Below, in pieces: positions 43,779 through 52,850 of a stretch of 60,089 nt of DNA (positions are counted from its first letter, which is position 1; each line of letters opens with the position of its first letter). The DNA lies in NCBI GenBank assembly GCA_020635175.1, contig JACKAH010000007.1, positions 1-60,089 on the forward strand. The letters are read 5' to 3'. The position numbers were made by a program, and so were the translations under genes. This DNA comes from Deltaproteobacteria bacterium (GTDB taxonomy: Bacteria > Bdellovibrionota_C > UBA2361 > J135). The notes beneath the pieces are model-generated. The model worked only from the letters and a program-made list of their open reading frames with translations, searched no databases and was not told the origin of the DNA.

Positions 43779-44273
43779 ATGCAGGCAACTCTTGCAAAAT
43801 TAGCAGAAATTCGCGAAAAAAATCCTGAGACGAGAATAGTCTTTTGTAGCGGCGGCTTTGATTTAACACATGCTGGGCACGCAATCTTTCTTGAAGAGTG
43901 TAAGAAAAGGGGAGATCTCCTCGTTGTTGGTATAGGTCCAGATGAGATTATCAAGAAGGAAAAGGGGGAGGATCGTCCAGTACTGAATGAGTCAGTTCGA
44001 TTGAAATTAGTAAGCTCCTTAAAGCCAGTAGATCATGCTTTCATTATACCAATTATAAATGTACCGAGGCATTTGGATCATTTAAGACCTGTGTTCTCAA
44101 AGCTTAAACCGAATGTTTATGTAGTAAATAGTGACATCGTAGATACTGAAGACAGAGTTCGATTACTTGATGACTACGGAACTGAACTTGTTCAGCTTGA
44201 CAGAGAGTGTCCAGCTACATTTGAGCAAATCTCAACTACAAAAATAATAGAAAAAATTAAGAAGCTAGCCTAA
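43779..44273 (+). CDS. Cytidylyltransferase-like nucleotidyltransferase (RfaE-II/TagD type)
   Basis: The protein has about 164 residues. The nucleotide-binding motif appears as FDLTHAGHAIFLEECKKRGD (an HxGH form), with GIGPDE and the late ISTTKIIEKI instead of the common ISST pattern. Homologues activate glycerol-3-phosphate, ethanolamine phosphate or heptose-1-phosphate with CTP or ATP. The adjacent sugar cluster favours a heptose- or polyol-phosphate. A GTG at 43770 is an alternative start with a closer Shine-Dalgarno. It overlaps the convergent glycosyltransferase gene by 17 bases. Confidence 0.75.
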   Translation: MQATLAKLAEIREKNPETRIVFCSGGFDLTHAGHAIFLEECKKRGDLLVVGIGPDEIIKKEKGEDRPVLNESVRLKLVSSLKPVDHAFIIPIINVPRHLDHLRPVFSKLKPNVYVVNSDIVDTEDRVRLLDDYGTELVQLDRECPATFEQISTTKIIEKIKKLA

Positions 44274-46002
44274 TCTCTGTTTGAATCAATTCCAGATCCC
44301 TTGAGACGCTACTCTGAGGGTTTAGCAACAAGTAACTTTTAATCGCAGAACTTGCAAATCTAAGTTCTCCCTGAAATTTTGCAAGTAAGATTCGTCTTTT
44401 TAATTCTTGCTCTCCAATCATGGCATGTCCAATGCTTAGCCATTGTTCAAAATCAGAGTTGTTTAAAATACCTTCCTTGTGCATCAGAGAACCAAGATAC
44501 AAGTGTACAAAAGGATCTATCTGCTCGCTTGCCAAGTAGTTGGGGATTAGTCCAGGTACAAATTGTATTAGATTTGTTTCAATTAAAAGCTTAATCAATC
44601 TCATGTAAGTTGCCGGCTGATTTTCTGAAGAGAGCGCATGCAGAAAGACTGTAACTCCATCCTCGATAGAACCGATTCTGATTAAGGCTTCTCCAACTAA
44701 TCGACAAGGGAAGCCAGTTTTGTCAATGCCAAGGTAGTGCAGCGCACGCTTTGCATATTCAAGTGTGGCCTCGACGTTTCCTGCTAAAGATTCTATTCTT
44801 GCAAGATGCGCGTTTTTTATTAGTTCGTCCAGACTAAGCTCCTTAGCTTGTTGTATGTATGAAAGTGCGTCACCCTGCTTGTCGCATCTTATATAGCATT
44901 CTGAGAGTCTGATTTTGTTTTCAAAATTGTTTGGATCGATATTCTCAGCATCTAATAAAATCTCGATTGCTTGAGAGTAGTTCTCTTTGTTGATCTGTAT
45001 CTCAGCATACGCGGATAGTGCCGCTGAATCTCTCTCGAATGCTTTAATCTCTTCAGAAATTCGACTCCAGTATCCATCTGAAGTGTAAAGAAGGTGTGCT
45101 TTGTCGTGACCAGACTTAGCGATTCTTATTCGCTCAGCATCGTTGTTTTGGTAGTAGCGTATTTTGTCAATCGCGTCATCCACATCTGAGTATGGTACGA
45201 ATTCAGCATAGGGTTCAAACCAATGCGAAGCTTCGGACCACTCAGGTTCAAGAAGCAATGCTCCACTTAGTGTTGTTTCAAAGACACGACCATTAACTGC
45301 ATTAAATGGTTTCTTAAGGATATTTAGCGATATTGCAGAGCGCTGCAGGTAAGATGCATATTGCTCAACTGTTAGCTTTGCCTCTCGTTGGCCACCTTGA
45401 TTGAAAATCTCAATACCGGCAGCTCTAATATTTTCAATAAACTCGTTTCGACCATCGTGTGAGATGCTTCCAAGAAAACTAACTGGTATATCCCTAACAT
45501 TTCCTGCATCAAAAAAAATAGAAGAATCCGTTGGGATCGGGAATGAAAAGAAGCGAGAAGGGTGCTTTGTTTTACCAATATGGTTTGTAGCAGAGTCTGC
45601 AACGACAGTCTTTGTTGTAAATGGGGCAAGCATCTCAGCTAATTGAAAGACGCTATCTAAATGACTGTCTCCCCACCATGTTGCTACAGGGATGTTCATC
45701 TTAGTTTCAATTGTAAAGAGGGTTTCTAGAGTTGGATTAAGATGTTCTTCGGGTAGAAACATCCACGTGATAAAGACAAAAGCTGGGTTTGTTTCCGCAC
45801 ATCTCTCTAGCAAGAATTTATCAGCTGTCTGATTGTTTTCCTGAAAAAACTCATCAAAATGTATAATTTCATAAGTTCCTTCCTTGTATCGATCTAATGC
45901 CTTCCAAAAGCTATGCTCGCTTCCGGAGATTCCAAAGGAAGGGTTTGAGTCAGCCCACTTTTCACCAACAAAGATAATGTGGGGCATAATAGCAGTCGTC
46001 AT
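44257..46002 (-). CDS. CgeB-like glycosyltransferase with C-terminal TPR-like repeats
   Basis: The protein has 581 residues. The first 340 resemble the CgeB/Glyco_trans_1_2 family, with NGRVFETTLSGALLLEPEW followed by FEPYAEFVPYSDVDDAIDKI. The rest is made of TPR-like helix pairs (SAYAEIQINKENYSQAIEIL; EARIESLAGNVEATLEYAKRAL). It would transfer a sugar to a carrier or protein, with the repeats binding the partner. It is the last gene of the leftward cluster, two bases after the radical SAM gene. Confidence 0.75.
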   Translation of the reverse strand: MTTAIMPHIIFVGEKWADSNPSFGISGSEHSFWKALDRYKEGTYEIIHFDEFFQENNQTADKFLLERCAETNPAFVFITWMFLPEEHLNPTLETLFTIETKMNIPVATWWGDSHLDSVFQLAEMLAPFTTKTVVADSATNHIGKTKHPSRFFSFPIPTDSSIFFDAGNVRDIPVSFLGSISHDGRNEFIENIRAAGIEIFNQGGQREAKLTVEQYASYLQRSAISLNILKKPFNAVNGRVFETTLSGALLLEPEWSEASHWFEPYAEFVPYSDVDDAIDKIRYYQNNDAERIRIAKSGHDKAHLLYTSDGYWSRISEEIKAFERDSAALSAYAEIQINKENYSQAIEILLDAENIDPNNFENKIRLSECYIRCDKQGDALSYIQQAKELSLDELIKNAHLARIESLAGNVEATLEYAKRALHYLGIDKTGFPCRLVGEALIRIGSIEDGVTVFLHALSSENQPATYMRLIKLLIETNLIQFVPGLIPNYLASEQIDPFVHLYLGSLMHKEGILNNSDFEQWLSIGHAMIGEQELKRRILLAKFQGELRFASSAIKSYLLLNPQSSVSRDLELIQTEIRLAS

Positions 46003-46004
46003 AC

Positions 46005-47534
46005 TTATACATTTACCTGCATTGCATCGTCAGGGATTGATACAGCGTACTTTCTATCAAGCTTGTGCTTTGTCATCTCACGAATGTGATTTTCAACGTC
46101 CGCACCAAACTTTGCTTTCATCATTGAAAGATAGGCATTGCTTGTAAAGTAGACATCAAATGCTTTGTCACGAAAACTTATTACCTCACCTGCCGAAAGA
46201 GCATCAGTGGGTAAGGGGAGTGTCTCAAAGGCATGTTGAGAGTACCCAATCCAACCAGGTCCACCTTTGTCTTCAGGTAATGGGAGGCCTTTCTGAGATG
46301 CCATAATATGTAGCGGAGATCCCGGGTAAGCCATGGCACTATAAAAATTTGACCACTCTGTGTTTAGATCGAGAGCAAGTTGTAAAGTCTCACTCATCGT
46401 TTCAAATGTGTCATCTGGTAGTCCAAAGATGTAGTTGGCTCCAACATAAATTCCATGATCTCGGATTTTTTGGATGATTGCTTTTATGTCAGTATCTCCA
46501 AATCTTCCCTTTTCAACTCCGTCTCTGACAAATTTGCTTCCGGACTCTACTCCAATCCCCAGCCAATTAAATCCAGCCATCTTTAGTTTCTCAAGATACT
46601 TGTCTTTAACTGTATCGACTCGAGCATAGGCCCAGATGTTTAGATCGTAACCTCTCTCAATGATCAGATCGCATAGACCAAGAACGTGTCTAGGATTTAG
46701 GACGAACATTTCGTCTGCGATCTTGATATTCTTAACGCCATAATCGTTAACTAAAATATCGATCTCTTTAATAATGTGTTCTGGACTGAAATAGCGAATA
46801 CCTGATCCGCCAAATGGGGCGTTAATGCAGCAGAAACTACACTTATATGGGCACCCAAGACTTGTATAGAGCGAAGCATAGGGTTGACGCTCATTGATAT
46901 GATCCCAGCAGTGCCAATTGTGGGCTTTGTATCTGTCCATAGGGAGTAGATCCCAAGTCATGCCAGGAAACTCTGCATCGAGGTCTTTGAATTTCTCAGC
47001 CGGTGCATTTCCCATTGAGTGACCATCTTCTGTATACCAAAGGCCGGGGATATCTTTCAGATTTGTTGCGTCGTTCTTAAGCGCTTGCAACAGATTTTCA
47101 ATTGTTACCGGACCTTCGCCATTGCACACAAAGTCAGTTGCTTCCTCTTCAAGAGTTCGTTGAGGTAGGGCGCTCATATGAGTGCCAAACATTATAGTTT
47201 TGAAATCTGGTGCTGTATCTTTTAGGAGTTTGCAAACTGCTCCCGCTGCAGGTAGGCACTGGGTAGAAGCTGATGGTTGTTGTCCATATACTACAAAGGC
47301 AGTTAAAAGAGGTTTTCTCGCGATTATCTCCTTTACGGTGTCTTCAAAATTAAGCTGTAAGGCCTCAGCATCAAGAATATCAACAGAATGCCCATGACGT
47401 TTGGCATAGCTTGCCATCAAACCGCCCCATATAGGTGGTTCATAAGCAGCATAATCTTTGGCTAAGACCTGATAGACGCGTTCTTTCCCAGGAGCATTGA
47501 CGAGAAGTAGATCAATATCGTGTTTTTTATTCAT
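46005..47534 (-). CDS. B12-binding-type radical SAM protein
   Basis: The protein has 509 residues. The N-terminal domain (about 1-160) has the Rossmann-like layout of cobalamin-binding radical SAM enzymes (VVYGQQPSAS, IMFGTHMSALP) but no typical DxHxxG ligand. The core has C228, C232 and C235 in GCPYKCSFC for the [4Fe-4S] cluster, followed by WLGIGVESGS and the GANYIFGLPDD stretch. It should generate a 5'-deoxyadenosyl radical or a methyl transfer on a cluster intermediate. A good ribosome binding site (AAGGTG) precedes it. Confidence 0.85.
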   Translation of the reverse strand: MNKKHDIDLLLVNAPGKERVYQVLAKDYAAYEPPIWGGLMASYAKRHGHSVDILDAEALQLNFEDTVKEIIARKPLLTAFVVYGQQPSASTQCLPAAGAVCKLLKDTAPDFKTIMFGTHMSALPQRTLEEEATDFVCNGEGPVTIENLLQALKNDATNLKDIPGLWYTEDGHSMGNAPAEKFKDLDAEFPGMTWDLLPMDRYKAHNWHCWDHINERQPYASLYTSLGCPYKCSFCCINAPFGGSGIRYFSPEHIIKEIDILVNDYGVKNIKIADEMFVLNPRHVLGLCDLIIERGYDLNIWAYARVDTVKDKYLEKLKMAGFNWLGIGVESGSKFVRDGVEKGRFGDTDIKAIIQKIRDHGIYVGANYIFGLPDDTFETMSETLQLALDLNTEWSNFYSAMAYPGSPLHIMASQKGLPLPEDKGGPGWIGYSQHAFETLPLPTDALSAGEVISFRDKAFDVYFTSNAYLSMMKAKFGADVENHIREMTKHKLDRKYAVSIPDDAMQVNV

Positions 47535-47537
47535 ATT

Positions 47538-48461
47538 TTACACCTTACTATGATGACCCCGCTTCACGTTAGATACTAATTCGACAACGATTGTTGCGAT
47601 TTTCTCTGGACTTGGGGTTATGTTTTCGAGATGAGAAGCGACACCACATACCCTATCTTCAAGGCCAAGTGCATGCACGGAGGCATCAGTTTGATGCATT
47701 AGTTCATACGCAATCGATCGAGAAGCCCCAGTTATCTCAAAATCGGAGTCAACTACTAGCCCAAGCTTAGTCTGGTTAAGTGCTTTTAGCATATCCTTCT
47801 TTGGCTTAAACGGCTTTAGCCAAAGCTGGTGAAAAAGATTGGCTTTGATACCTTTTTCATTCAATATTTTCTTTGCTTCTAAAGCGTTCATACGTCCCAT
47901 AGAGAGTGCAATGATCGTGATATCAGCATCTTCATATACTTCGTCTTCAAACTCTTCTGAGTTTGTGAAGCTTTTTCTATGTTCACTAACGTAAATCGGA
48001 TCATCGTGTTCTAAGAAATAATTCCAGACTTCACGATACTCATTAGGTGTCATCGGTACTGCAACTGGTAGACCTGGGGGATGCATAAAGATGCTATGCA
48101 AGCATGAAGAAGCAGTGTGTCCAATACCGTTACCCTCCATGCCGATTGACCTAATAAAGACTGGAACCGGAACACCCCAAACCTGTTTAGATTTAGCAGC
48201 ATAGTTAACGAGGGAGCTGCAATTATACCACATAAAGCCTTGATACCTGACTACAAATATAGGCCTGCGATTCATTAAAGCTGCTCCAACAGCAAATCCT
48301 GGGCCTGCAACATCTGTCATGGGAATCTCAACAATATTCTTGCAATCTGGCACAGTTCCTCCAATCCAACCAACTGCTGTTACGCATTGGCCAAAGAGGA
48401 GCCCATTGTTGTTTTCTAAATGGTTGCGTGTGATGTCTTGGATTGTTTCAGCGAGTGTCAT
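47538..48461 (-). CDS. Thiamine-dependent E1 beta-like subunit (transketolase C half)
   Basis: From the ATG at 48461, with a strong GGAGGAC ribosome binding site, the protein has 307 residues. It has the pyrimidine-binding and C-terminal transketolase domains of E1 beta (GAALMNRRPIFVVRYQGFMW; ALSMGRMNALEAKKIL; LVVDSDFEITGASRSIAYEL). It pairs with the E1 alpha gene four bases upstream to make an alpha2beta2 thiamine diphosphate enzyme. No E2 or E3 gene is present, which points to an acyloin- or aldehyde-transferring role rather than a dehydrogenase complex. Confidence 0.82.
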   Translation of the reverse strand: MTLAETIQDITRNHLENNNGLLFGQCVTAVGWIGGTVPDCKNIVEIPMTDVAGPGFAVGAALMNRRPIFVVRYQGFMWYNCSSLVNYAAKSKQVWGVPVPVFIRSIGMEGNGIGHTASSCLHSIFMHPPGLPVAVPMTPNEYREVWNYFLEHDDPIYVSEHRKSFTNSEEFEDEVYEDADITIIALSMGRMNALEAKKILNEKGIKANLFHQLWLKPFKPKKDMLKALNQTKLGLVVDSDFEITGASRSIAYELMHQTDASVHALGLEDRVCGVASHLENITPSPEKIATIVVELVSNVKRGHHSKV

Positions 48462-48465
48462 AAGA

Positions 48466-49350
48466 TCAGTCCTCCAAGCAATCTGCCCAGATTGCATGGG
48501 CTCTTTCTTTATTTTCGTCTTCAATAACGCTCATTTTTGACTTCAGCCCTAGTTTTTCCATTGCAGCTGTCGTTAATTGGTAGCGATCCCATTCCGGGAC
48601 ATCGTCAACTCCCGTTCCAGCGTGCCAGAGATGGCGCACAGATCTGATATTTAAAAATCCTGGTAGATTCTCTTTCATAGTTTCTAGATGGTATGCAATA
48701 ACCCAGGGATCGTCGGCAATATCAACAGCAGGTATGCCCATTGACGCAGCAACGTTAGCGGGAGACCAGTTTCTGCGAACTGACACCTTTGTTAAAATGC
48801 TCAGGTCATTATCTTCGCAAACAAAAATCATAGGTAGTTTTTCAGTGGCAGCCCAGCCAAGGCTAGGGTAGATGTAGTCTTCTTCTACTGATGCATCTCC
48901 ACAAATTGTTAGGCACGGTTCTCGAGAAGCAAAAGCCGCGCCACATGCAATTGGAACCTGCTCACCCATTAGGCCACTATGTCCAAACATGTTTGCTTCT
49001 GGGGCTTGAATAGCATTTGAACCTGACATGCCGCGTGAGCAACCAGTTTCAAGGCCAAGTAATTCATCTCTTAGTGCTTCCGGTTTGCCGCCAAAGCTAA
49101 GGTAAATTGAGTGACAACGATGCTGACCAAAAATCTTATACCCCTGTAGCATCATTGAAAATACAGCAGCATTGAATTCAGTGCCGATAGAGAGATAAAT
49201 AGGAATTGTAAAAAGCTTTTTTTCAGCTGCTTCCTTTACCTTGTATTCAAAATGACGGTTAAAATTTGCTCTCTTAAAAAGTTCTAGAGCGAATTCTTCT
49301 CCGAATTTTTCTGGAAGATTTGGAATATGACCAAGTGTTGCGGATCTCAT
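48466..49350 (-). CDS. Thiamine-dependent E1 alpha-like subunit
   Basis: The protein has 294 residues. The ThDP/metal signature appears as CGDASVEEDYIYPSLGWAA through CEDN, a GDA...N form of GDG...N, and the active-site loop HRCHSIYLSFGG matches E1 alpha subunits of branched-chain/acetoin/pyruvate type. It is the partner of the following gene. It is shorter than complex-bound E1 alpha (usually about 330-400 residues). Confidence 0.82.
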   Translation of the reverse strand: MRSATLGHIPNLPEKFGEEFALELFKRANFNRHFEYKVKEAAEKKLFTIPIYLSIGTEFNAAVFSMMLQGYKIFGQHRCHSIYLSFGGKPEALRDELLGLETGCSRGMSGSNAIQAPEANMFGHSGLMGEQVPIACGAAFASREPCLTICGDASVEEDYIYPSLGWAATEKLPMIFVCEDNDLSILTKVSVRRNWSPANVAASMGIPAVDIADDPWVIAYHLETMKENLPGFLNIRSVRHLWHAGTGVDDVPEWDRYQLTTAAMEKLGLKSKMSVIEDENKERAHAIWADCLED

Positions 49351-49365
49351 GTGATAAATTTTCTC

Positions 49366-50010
49366 CTAACTTATCGATTCTAACAATGCAGGAACATCTT
49401 TAAGAGAATCAACAATATAGTCCGCTTGACTTAAATGTTTCCTGTCGAGGGTAGAGCAAATTGCAATACAAACCATCTCTGCATTCTTAGCTGCTTGTAT
49501 GCCTAAAGGAGCGTTTTCGATAACTACGCAGCTCGCAGGTGATATTCCTAGACTTTTGGCTGCCTTGAGATATGGCTCTGGTTGAGGTTTCCCTTGTGTA
49601 CAATCATCAGCTGTTACTACTACATCTAGGTGATCTAGTAGCTCTTTAGCCGCTGTGCTCATCAGTCTTCTTTTTGATCCGCCAGAGACAACACCTATCT
49701 TAAATCCCTTAGATCTCGCCCAATCAACGACTTCACCGGAGCCTTCATAAAAAGCAAAGCGGTTATGTTGTATATAGTGATCGTCTTTGTCTTTGACGAT
49801 TGTATCGATCACGTTAAGCGAACAGTTGTGGGTCGTTAAGATTTTGGTAGCGACATCAGGGGATCGATGTCCTTCAAGTAAATAATATTCCTCAGCTTCG
49901 ATCTCAATTCCTTGTTTACTAAGTGCGTAACTCCAAGCTCGATAATTATCCTCTACAGATTTACCTAAGACACCATCAAAATCAAAAAGAATAGTTGAGA
50001 ACTTCTGCAC
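49366..50010 (-). CDS. HAD-IA family phosphatase/phosphomutase
   Basis: The protein has 214 residues and starts with GTG. Motif I is FDFDGVLG with the nucleophile Asp, motif II VVSGGSKRR and motif III/IV in KPQPEPYLKAAKSL and VIENAPLGIQAAKNA, the beta-phosphoglucomutase-like HAD subfamily. In the cluster it may remove a phosphate from a sugar intermediate, perhaps in place of GmhB, which belongs to a different HAD branch. The start codon and the previous stop lie next to each other. Confidence 0.85.
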   Translation of the reverse strand: MQKFSTILFDFDGVLGKSVEDNYRAWSYALSKQGIEIEAEEYYLLEGHRSPDVATKILTTHNCSLNVIDTIVKDKDDHYIQHNRFAFYEGSGEVVDWARSKGFKIGVVSGGSKRRLMSTAAKELLDHLDVVVTADDCTQGKPQPEPYLKAAKSLGISPASCVVIENAPLGIQAAKNAEMVCIAICSTLDRKHLSQADYIVDSLKDVPALLESIS

Positions 50011-50011
50011 C

Positions 50012-51112
50012 TTATACCTTATATTTTTCTAAAATCTGATCTGTTAATTCAACTCCAAGCCCAGGTCTCTGAGGAACTGGAAGTTTTCCATCAACAAATG
50101 CTAACGGTTCTGGAAAGAACTCATGATAGATTGAGTTATCTGAAGCATCGTACTCTAGAAGGTTTGAGTATGGGGTTGCCGCCATTAGATGTAACGTTGC
50201 TGCTAGCAATACGCCTGAAGAATAGTTATGTGGGGATACCTGAACTCCAAAGCTCTCAGCCATTTCGCAAACTAACTTTGCTTCCCAAATTCCGCCAACG
50301 CGACCTATGTCTGGCATAGCAACATCTACTGCGCCAGCTTCAAAGAGATCCTTAAATCCATAGGTACGAAACTCGTTTTCTCCGAGAGCAATAGGAATAT
50401 CTGTATGACTTTTTAGCTCGGGAAGTCTTGATGATTTATATGGACTTAAAGGTTCCTCAAGCCAAAAAAGATTATATTTCCCCCAGAGTTCGCATGCTTT
50501 AAGCGCCTCGGTGAAGGTGTATCCTGCGTTCAGATCAATCATAAGGTTAATGTCAGGACCGATAGTTTCTCTAAGCGCTGCAACGCGCTTTAGATCTGTT
50601 TTTGCATCCTTAAATCCGATATGAGCTTTCACGGATTTTATCCCTTTGGATAAGATATCCTCTGCGCATTGCGTCATTGCTGAAATGTCTTCTTCCCAAT
50701 AAATATTGCTGGCATATGCCTCGATTTTATCTCGAGATAAGCCACCCAGAAGTTCATAAAGAGGGACATTGAGAGCCTTTGCTTTTATGTCCCAGCAGGC
50801 CATCTCAATTGCACTTGCTGCACAAATAGCAGAGCCCATTCTCTCGAAGTAAACTTGATTATCTAGAAGAGCTCTACGAACATCTTCTATATTTCGAGGG
50901 TCTAAACCAATAGACAACTCTCCCATTTTTGCTTCAATTATTCCCTGAATATAAGCTGCATTGCCAATTCCTTCACCTAGGCCGGTTATTCCCTGATCTG
51001 TCTCAATTTCAATTATCGCGTGGTTTCGTACTTTAAATCCTCCACGTGAGATACACATGGAGGTCTCAAGAGTTTTTTGCAACATGTGTACGTTTACTTT
51101 GGTTATCTTCAT
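50012..51112 (-). CDS. Enolase-superfamily enzyme (mandelate racemase/muconate lactonizing type)
   Basis: From the ATG at 51112 (MKITKVNVHML) the protein has 366 residues. The capping domain is followed by a barrel with KAHIG, the metal ligands in MIDLNAGYTF, FWLEEPLSP and ALGENEFRTY, and a late SPHNYSSGVLL with a candidate catalytic His. Such enzymes abstract the alpha-proton of a carboxylate, often as sugar-acid dehydratases or epimerases. In this cluster it would act on an acidic sugar, which is unusual for surface-polysaccharide loci. Confidence 0.82.
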   Translation of the reverse strand: MKITKVNVHMLQKTLETSMCISRGGFKVRNHAIIEIETDQGITGLGEGIGNAAYIQGIIEAKMGELSIGLDPRNIEDVRRALLDNQVYFERMGSAICAASAIEMACWDIKAKALNVPLYELLGGLSRDKIEAYASNIYWEEDISAMTQCAEDILSKGIKSVKAHIGFKDAKTDLKRVAALRETIGPDINLMIDLNAGYTFTEALKACELWGKYNLFWLEEPLSPYKSSRLPELKSHTDIPIALGENEFRTYGFKDLFEAGAVDVAMPDIGRVGGIWEAKLVCEMAESFGVQVSPHNYSSGVLLAATLHLMAATPYSNLLEYDASDNSIYHEFFPEPLAFVDGKLPVPQRPGLGVELTDQILEKYKV

Positions 51113-51119
51113 TGGTAGC

Positions 51120-51893
51120 TCACTTAAGGTTTGGTTCAAATCTAAGTAGGGTGGTTTGCCTTGTCGTAATTAAAGAATCACAGGTCTCAAGATATGCTCC
51201 TTCTGCTACATCTCCGGTTGTAAGTGCAGTTTCGCCATTTGCTTGCACTAGATCGCCAGCGCACGAACAGTAGAACACTCCTCTTTCGAAATTCATAAAC
51301 TGAGCAGCCTCAGTCTTGCTAGGTACTGTTAAAATTGAAACCTTATATCCATTTCCAATATGATTATCTTCTTGATTGTTTTCAGGCGTATTAAATGCAA
51401 AGTAGTTGTATCGATCTAGGTTGTCGGTTTTCATTTCAGATAGACCTTCGTACCCAGCTCCAGATCGACCATACTGATCCTTTAATCTGACTAGATCGGT
51501 TTTATTCGGAGGAGTTTCAACCTCAATTAAATCAATTCCACCTTCGGATAATGCTTGAGTAGAATGGAATACGCCATTTTCAATCACAACTCCGTCAACC
51601 CCATAAAGGTAATTTCTATTATAAAATGTATTGCACAGGGCTTGTCCTCTTAAAACCGTTAGTGCTGTTTTTTTAAGTGGATGGCAATGCATTGAGGTGG
51701 AGTGACCTTTGTCGATGTGCAAGAACCAGACAGCGACCTCGTCGTTTTCATAGGCTAAGAATTCAAACCCCCATGGTTTGACAACAACTTTATCAGCATA
51801 ATTTTGTGGCTGGTTCTCAGACTTAATATCTCGATTGCTTAGAATTTTATCGAGTGTTTGTTGGTCTCTTTCTGACAGCCGAATTAACTTCAT
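51120..51893 (-). CDS. Cupin-fold protein of the sugar cluster
   Basis: The protein has 257 residues. The motif KPWGFEFLAYENDEVAVWFL followed by SMHCHPLKKTALTVLRG is a cupin with His ligands; a second, weaker cupin unit appears later (VFYCSCAGDLVQANGETALTTGD). The two-domain layout recalls sugar isomerases or cupin regulators, but no known enzyme is recognised. It lies between the fucose-synthase-like and the enolase-superfamily genes, so it most likely acts on the same sugar. Confidence 0.65.
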   Translation of the reverse strand: MKLIRLSERDQQTLDKILSNRDIKSENQPQNYADKVVVKPWGFEFLAYENDEVAVWFLHIDKGHSTSMHCHPLKKTALTVLRGQALCNTFYNRNYLYGVDGVVIENGVFHSTQALSEGGIDLIEVETPPNKTDLVRLKDQYGRSGAGYEGLSEMKTDNLDRYNYFAFNTPENNQEDNHIGNGYKVSILTVPSKTEAAQFMNFERGVFYCSCAGDLVQANGETALTTGDVAEGAYLETCDSLITTRQTTLLRFEPNLK

Positions 51894-51897
51894 TAAA

Positions 51898-52842
51898 CTA
51901 ACTCTCTAGCTTCAGACGGTAATTGTTTAAGTAGTCTTTGTAGGCAAGGCTGATACCCTCATGAAAGCTCATCTTTGGTGACCAGCCCATCTCACTGATT
52001 TTGCTTATATCTTGTAATTTAACTAAAACGCCCTCTGGCTTTGAAGATTCATAAACAATCTTGCCTTTGTAGCCAACGACATTAGCAATTGTTTCAGCCA
52101 CTGTACTAACAGGGATATCGCTACCAGTTCCAGCATTGATTGGCATCGCATCTGAGTAATTGTTCATAAGGAAAATAGCAGCATCTGCTAAATCATCTGA
52201 AAATAGAAAATCTCTCAACGGGCGACCGCTTCCCCAAACTTGCACCTCTTCAGAGCATGATACTTTTGCTTCATGAAACCTATCAATCAACGCGGGGATA
52301 ATTAGGCTATTTAAAGGAGTATAGTTTTGATTCTTACCGTAAATGTTAGTTGGTATAATCGTTATGAAGTCACATCCATACTGCCTATAGTATGATTCAC
52401 ACATCTTCATCCCAGCAAGTTTTGCAATTGCAAAAGGCTCATTTGTAGGCTCAAGCTTTCCAGTAAGGAGATGCTCTTCTTTCATCGGTTGTGGGCAAAA
52501 CTTTGGATAAATACATGAGCAGCTGAAAAAGATAAGCTTTCTGGTCTCGTAAAGGAAAGCGTTATGAATTACGTTCGACTGAATTGCTATGTTTTCGTAA
52601 ATAAATTCTGCTCTGTAATTATCATTTGCATATACCCCGCCTGTTTTCCCTGCACATAAGAAAACATAGTCCGGCTTTTCAGAATTAAAGAACTCCGAAA
52701 CTTGACTTTGCTGCGTAAGATCTAGCTCTTGGTGAGTTTTGGTAATTATATTCTTATAATTGTTTGCTTGAAGCTGTCTAACAACGGCAGAACCAATTAA
52801 ACCACTTGCACCTGCTACGTAAATTTTAGCGTCTTTTTCCAC
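51898..52842 (-). CDS. GDP-L-fucose synthase-like NAD(P) epimerase/reductase, catalytic Tyr replaced
   Basis: The protein has 314 residues and a GTG start. The cofactor loop GASGLIGSAVV, FFSCSCIYPK, PTNIYGKNQNYTPLNSLIIP and the closing GWSPKMSFHEGI segment place it with WcaG/Fcl. At the YxxxK motif it reads EPFAIAKLAG: Phe137 instead of the catalytic Tyr, while Lys141 and the Ser/Cys pair (107-110) remain. No GDP-mannose dehydratase gene is present. Either the enzyme does a different reaction or another residue serves as acid. Confidence 0.85.
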   Translation of the reverse strand: MEKDAKIYVAGASGLIGSAVVRQLQANNYKNIITKTHQELDLTQQSQVSEFFNSEKPDYVFLCAGKTGGVYANDNYRAEFIYENIAIQSNVIHNAFLYETRKLIFFSCSCIYPKFCPQPMKEEHLLTGKLEPTNEPFAIAKLAGMKMCESYYRQYGCDFITIIPTNIYGKNQNYTPLNSLIIPALIDRFHEAKVSCSEEVQVWGSGRPLRDFLFSDDLADAAIFLMNNYSDAMPINAGTGSDIPVSTVAETIANVVGYKGKIVYESSKPEGVLVKLQDISKISEMGWSPKMSFHEGISLAYKDYLNNYRLKLES

Positions 52843-52850
52843 GTTGTTGA

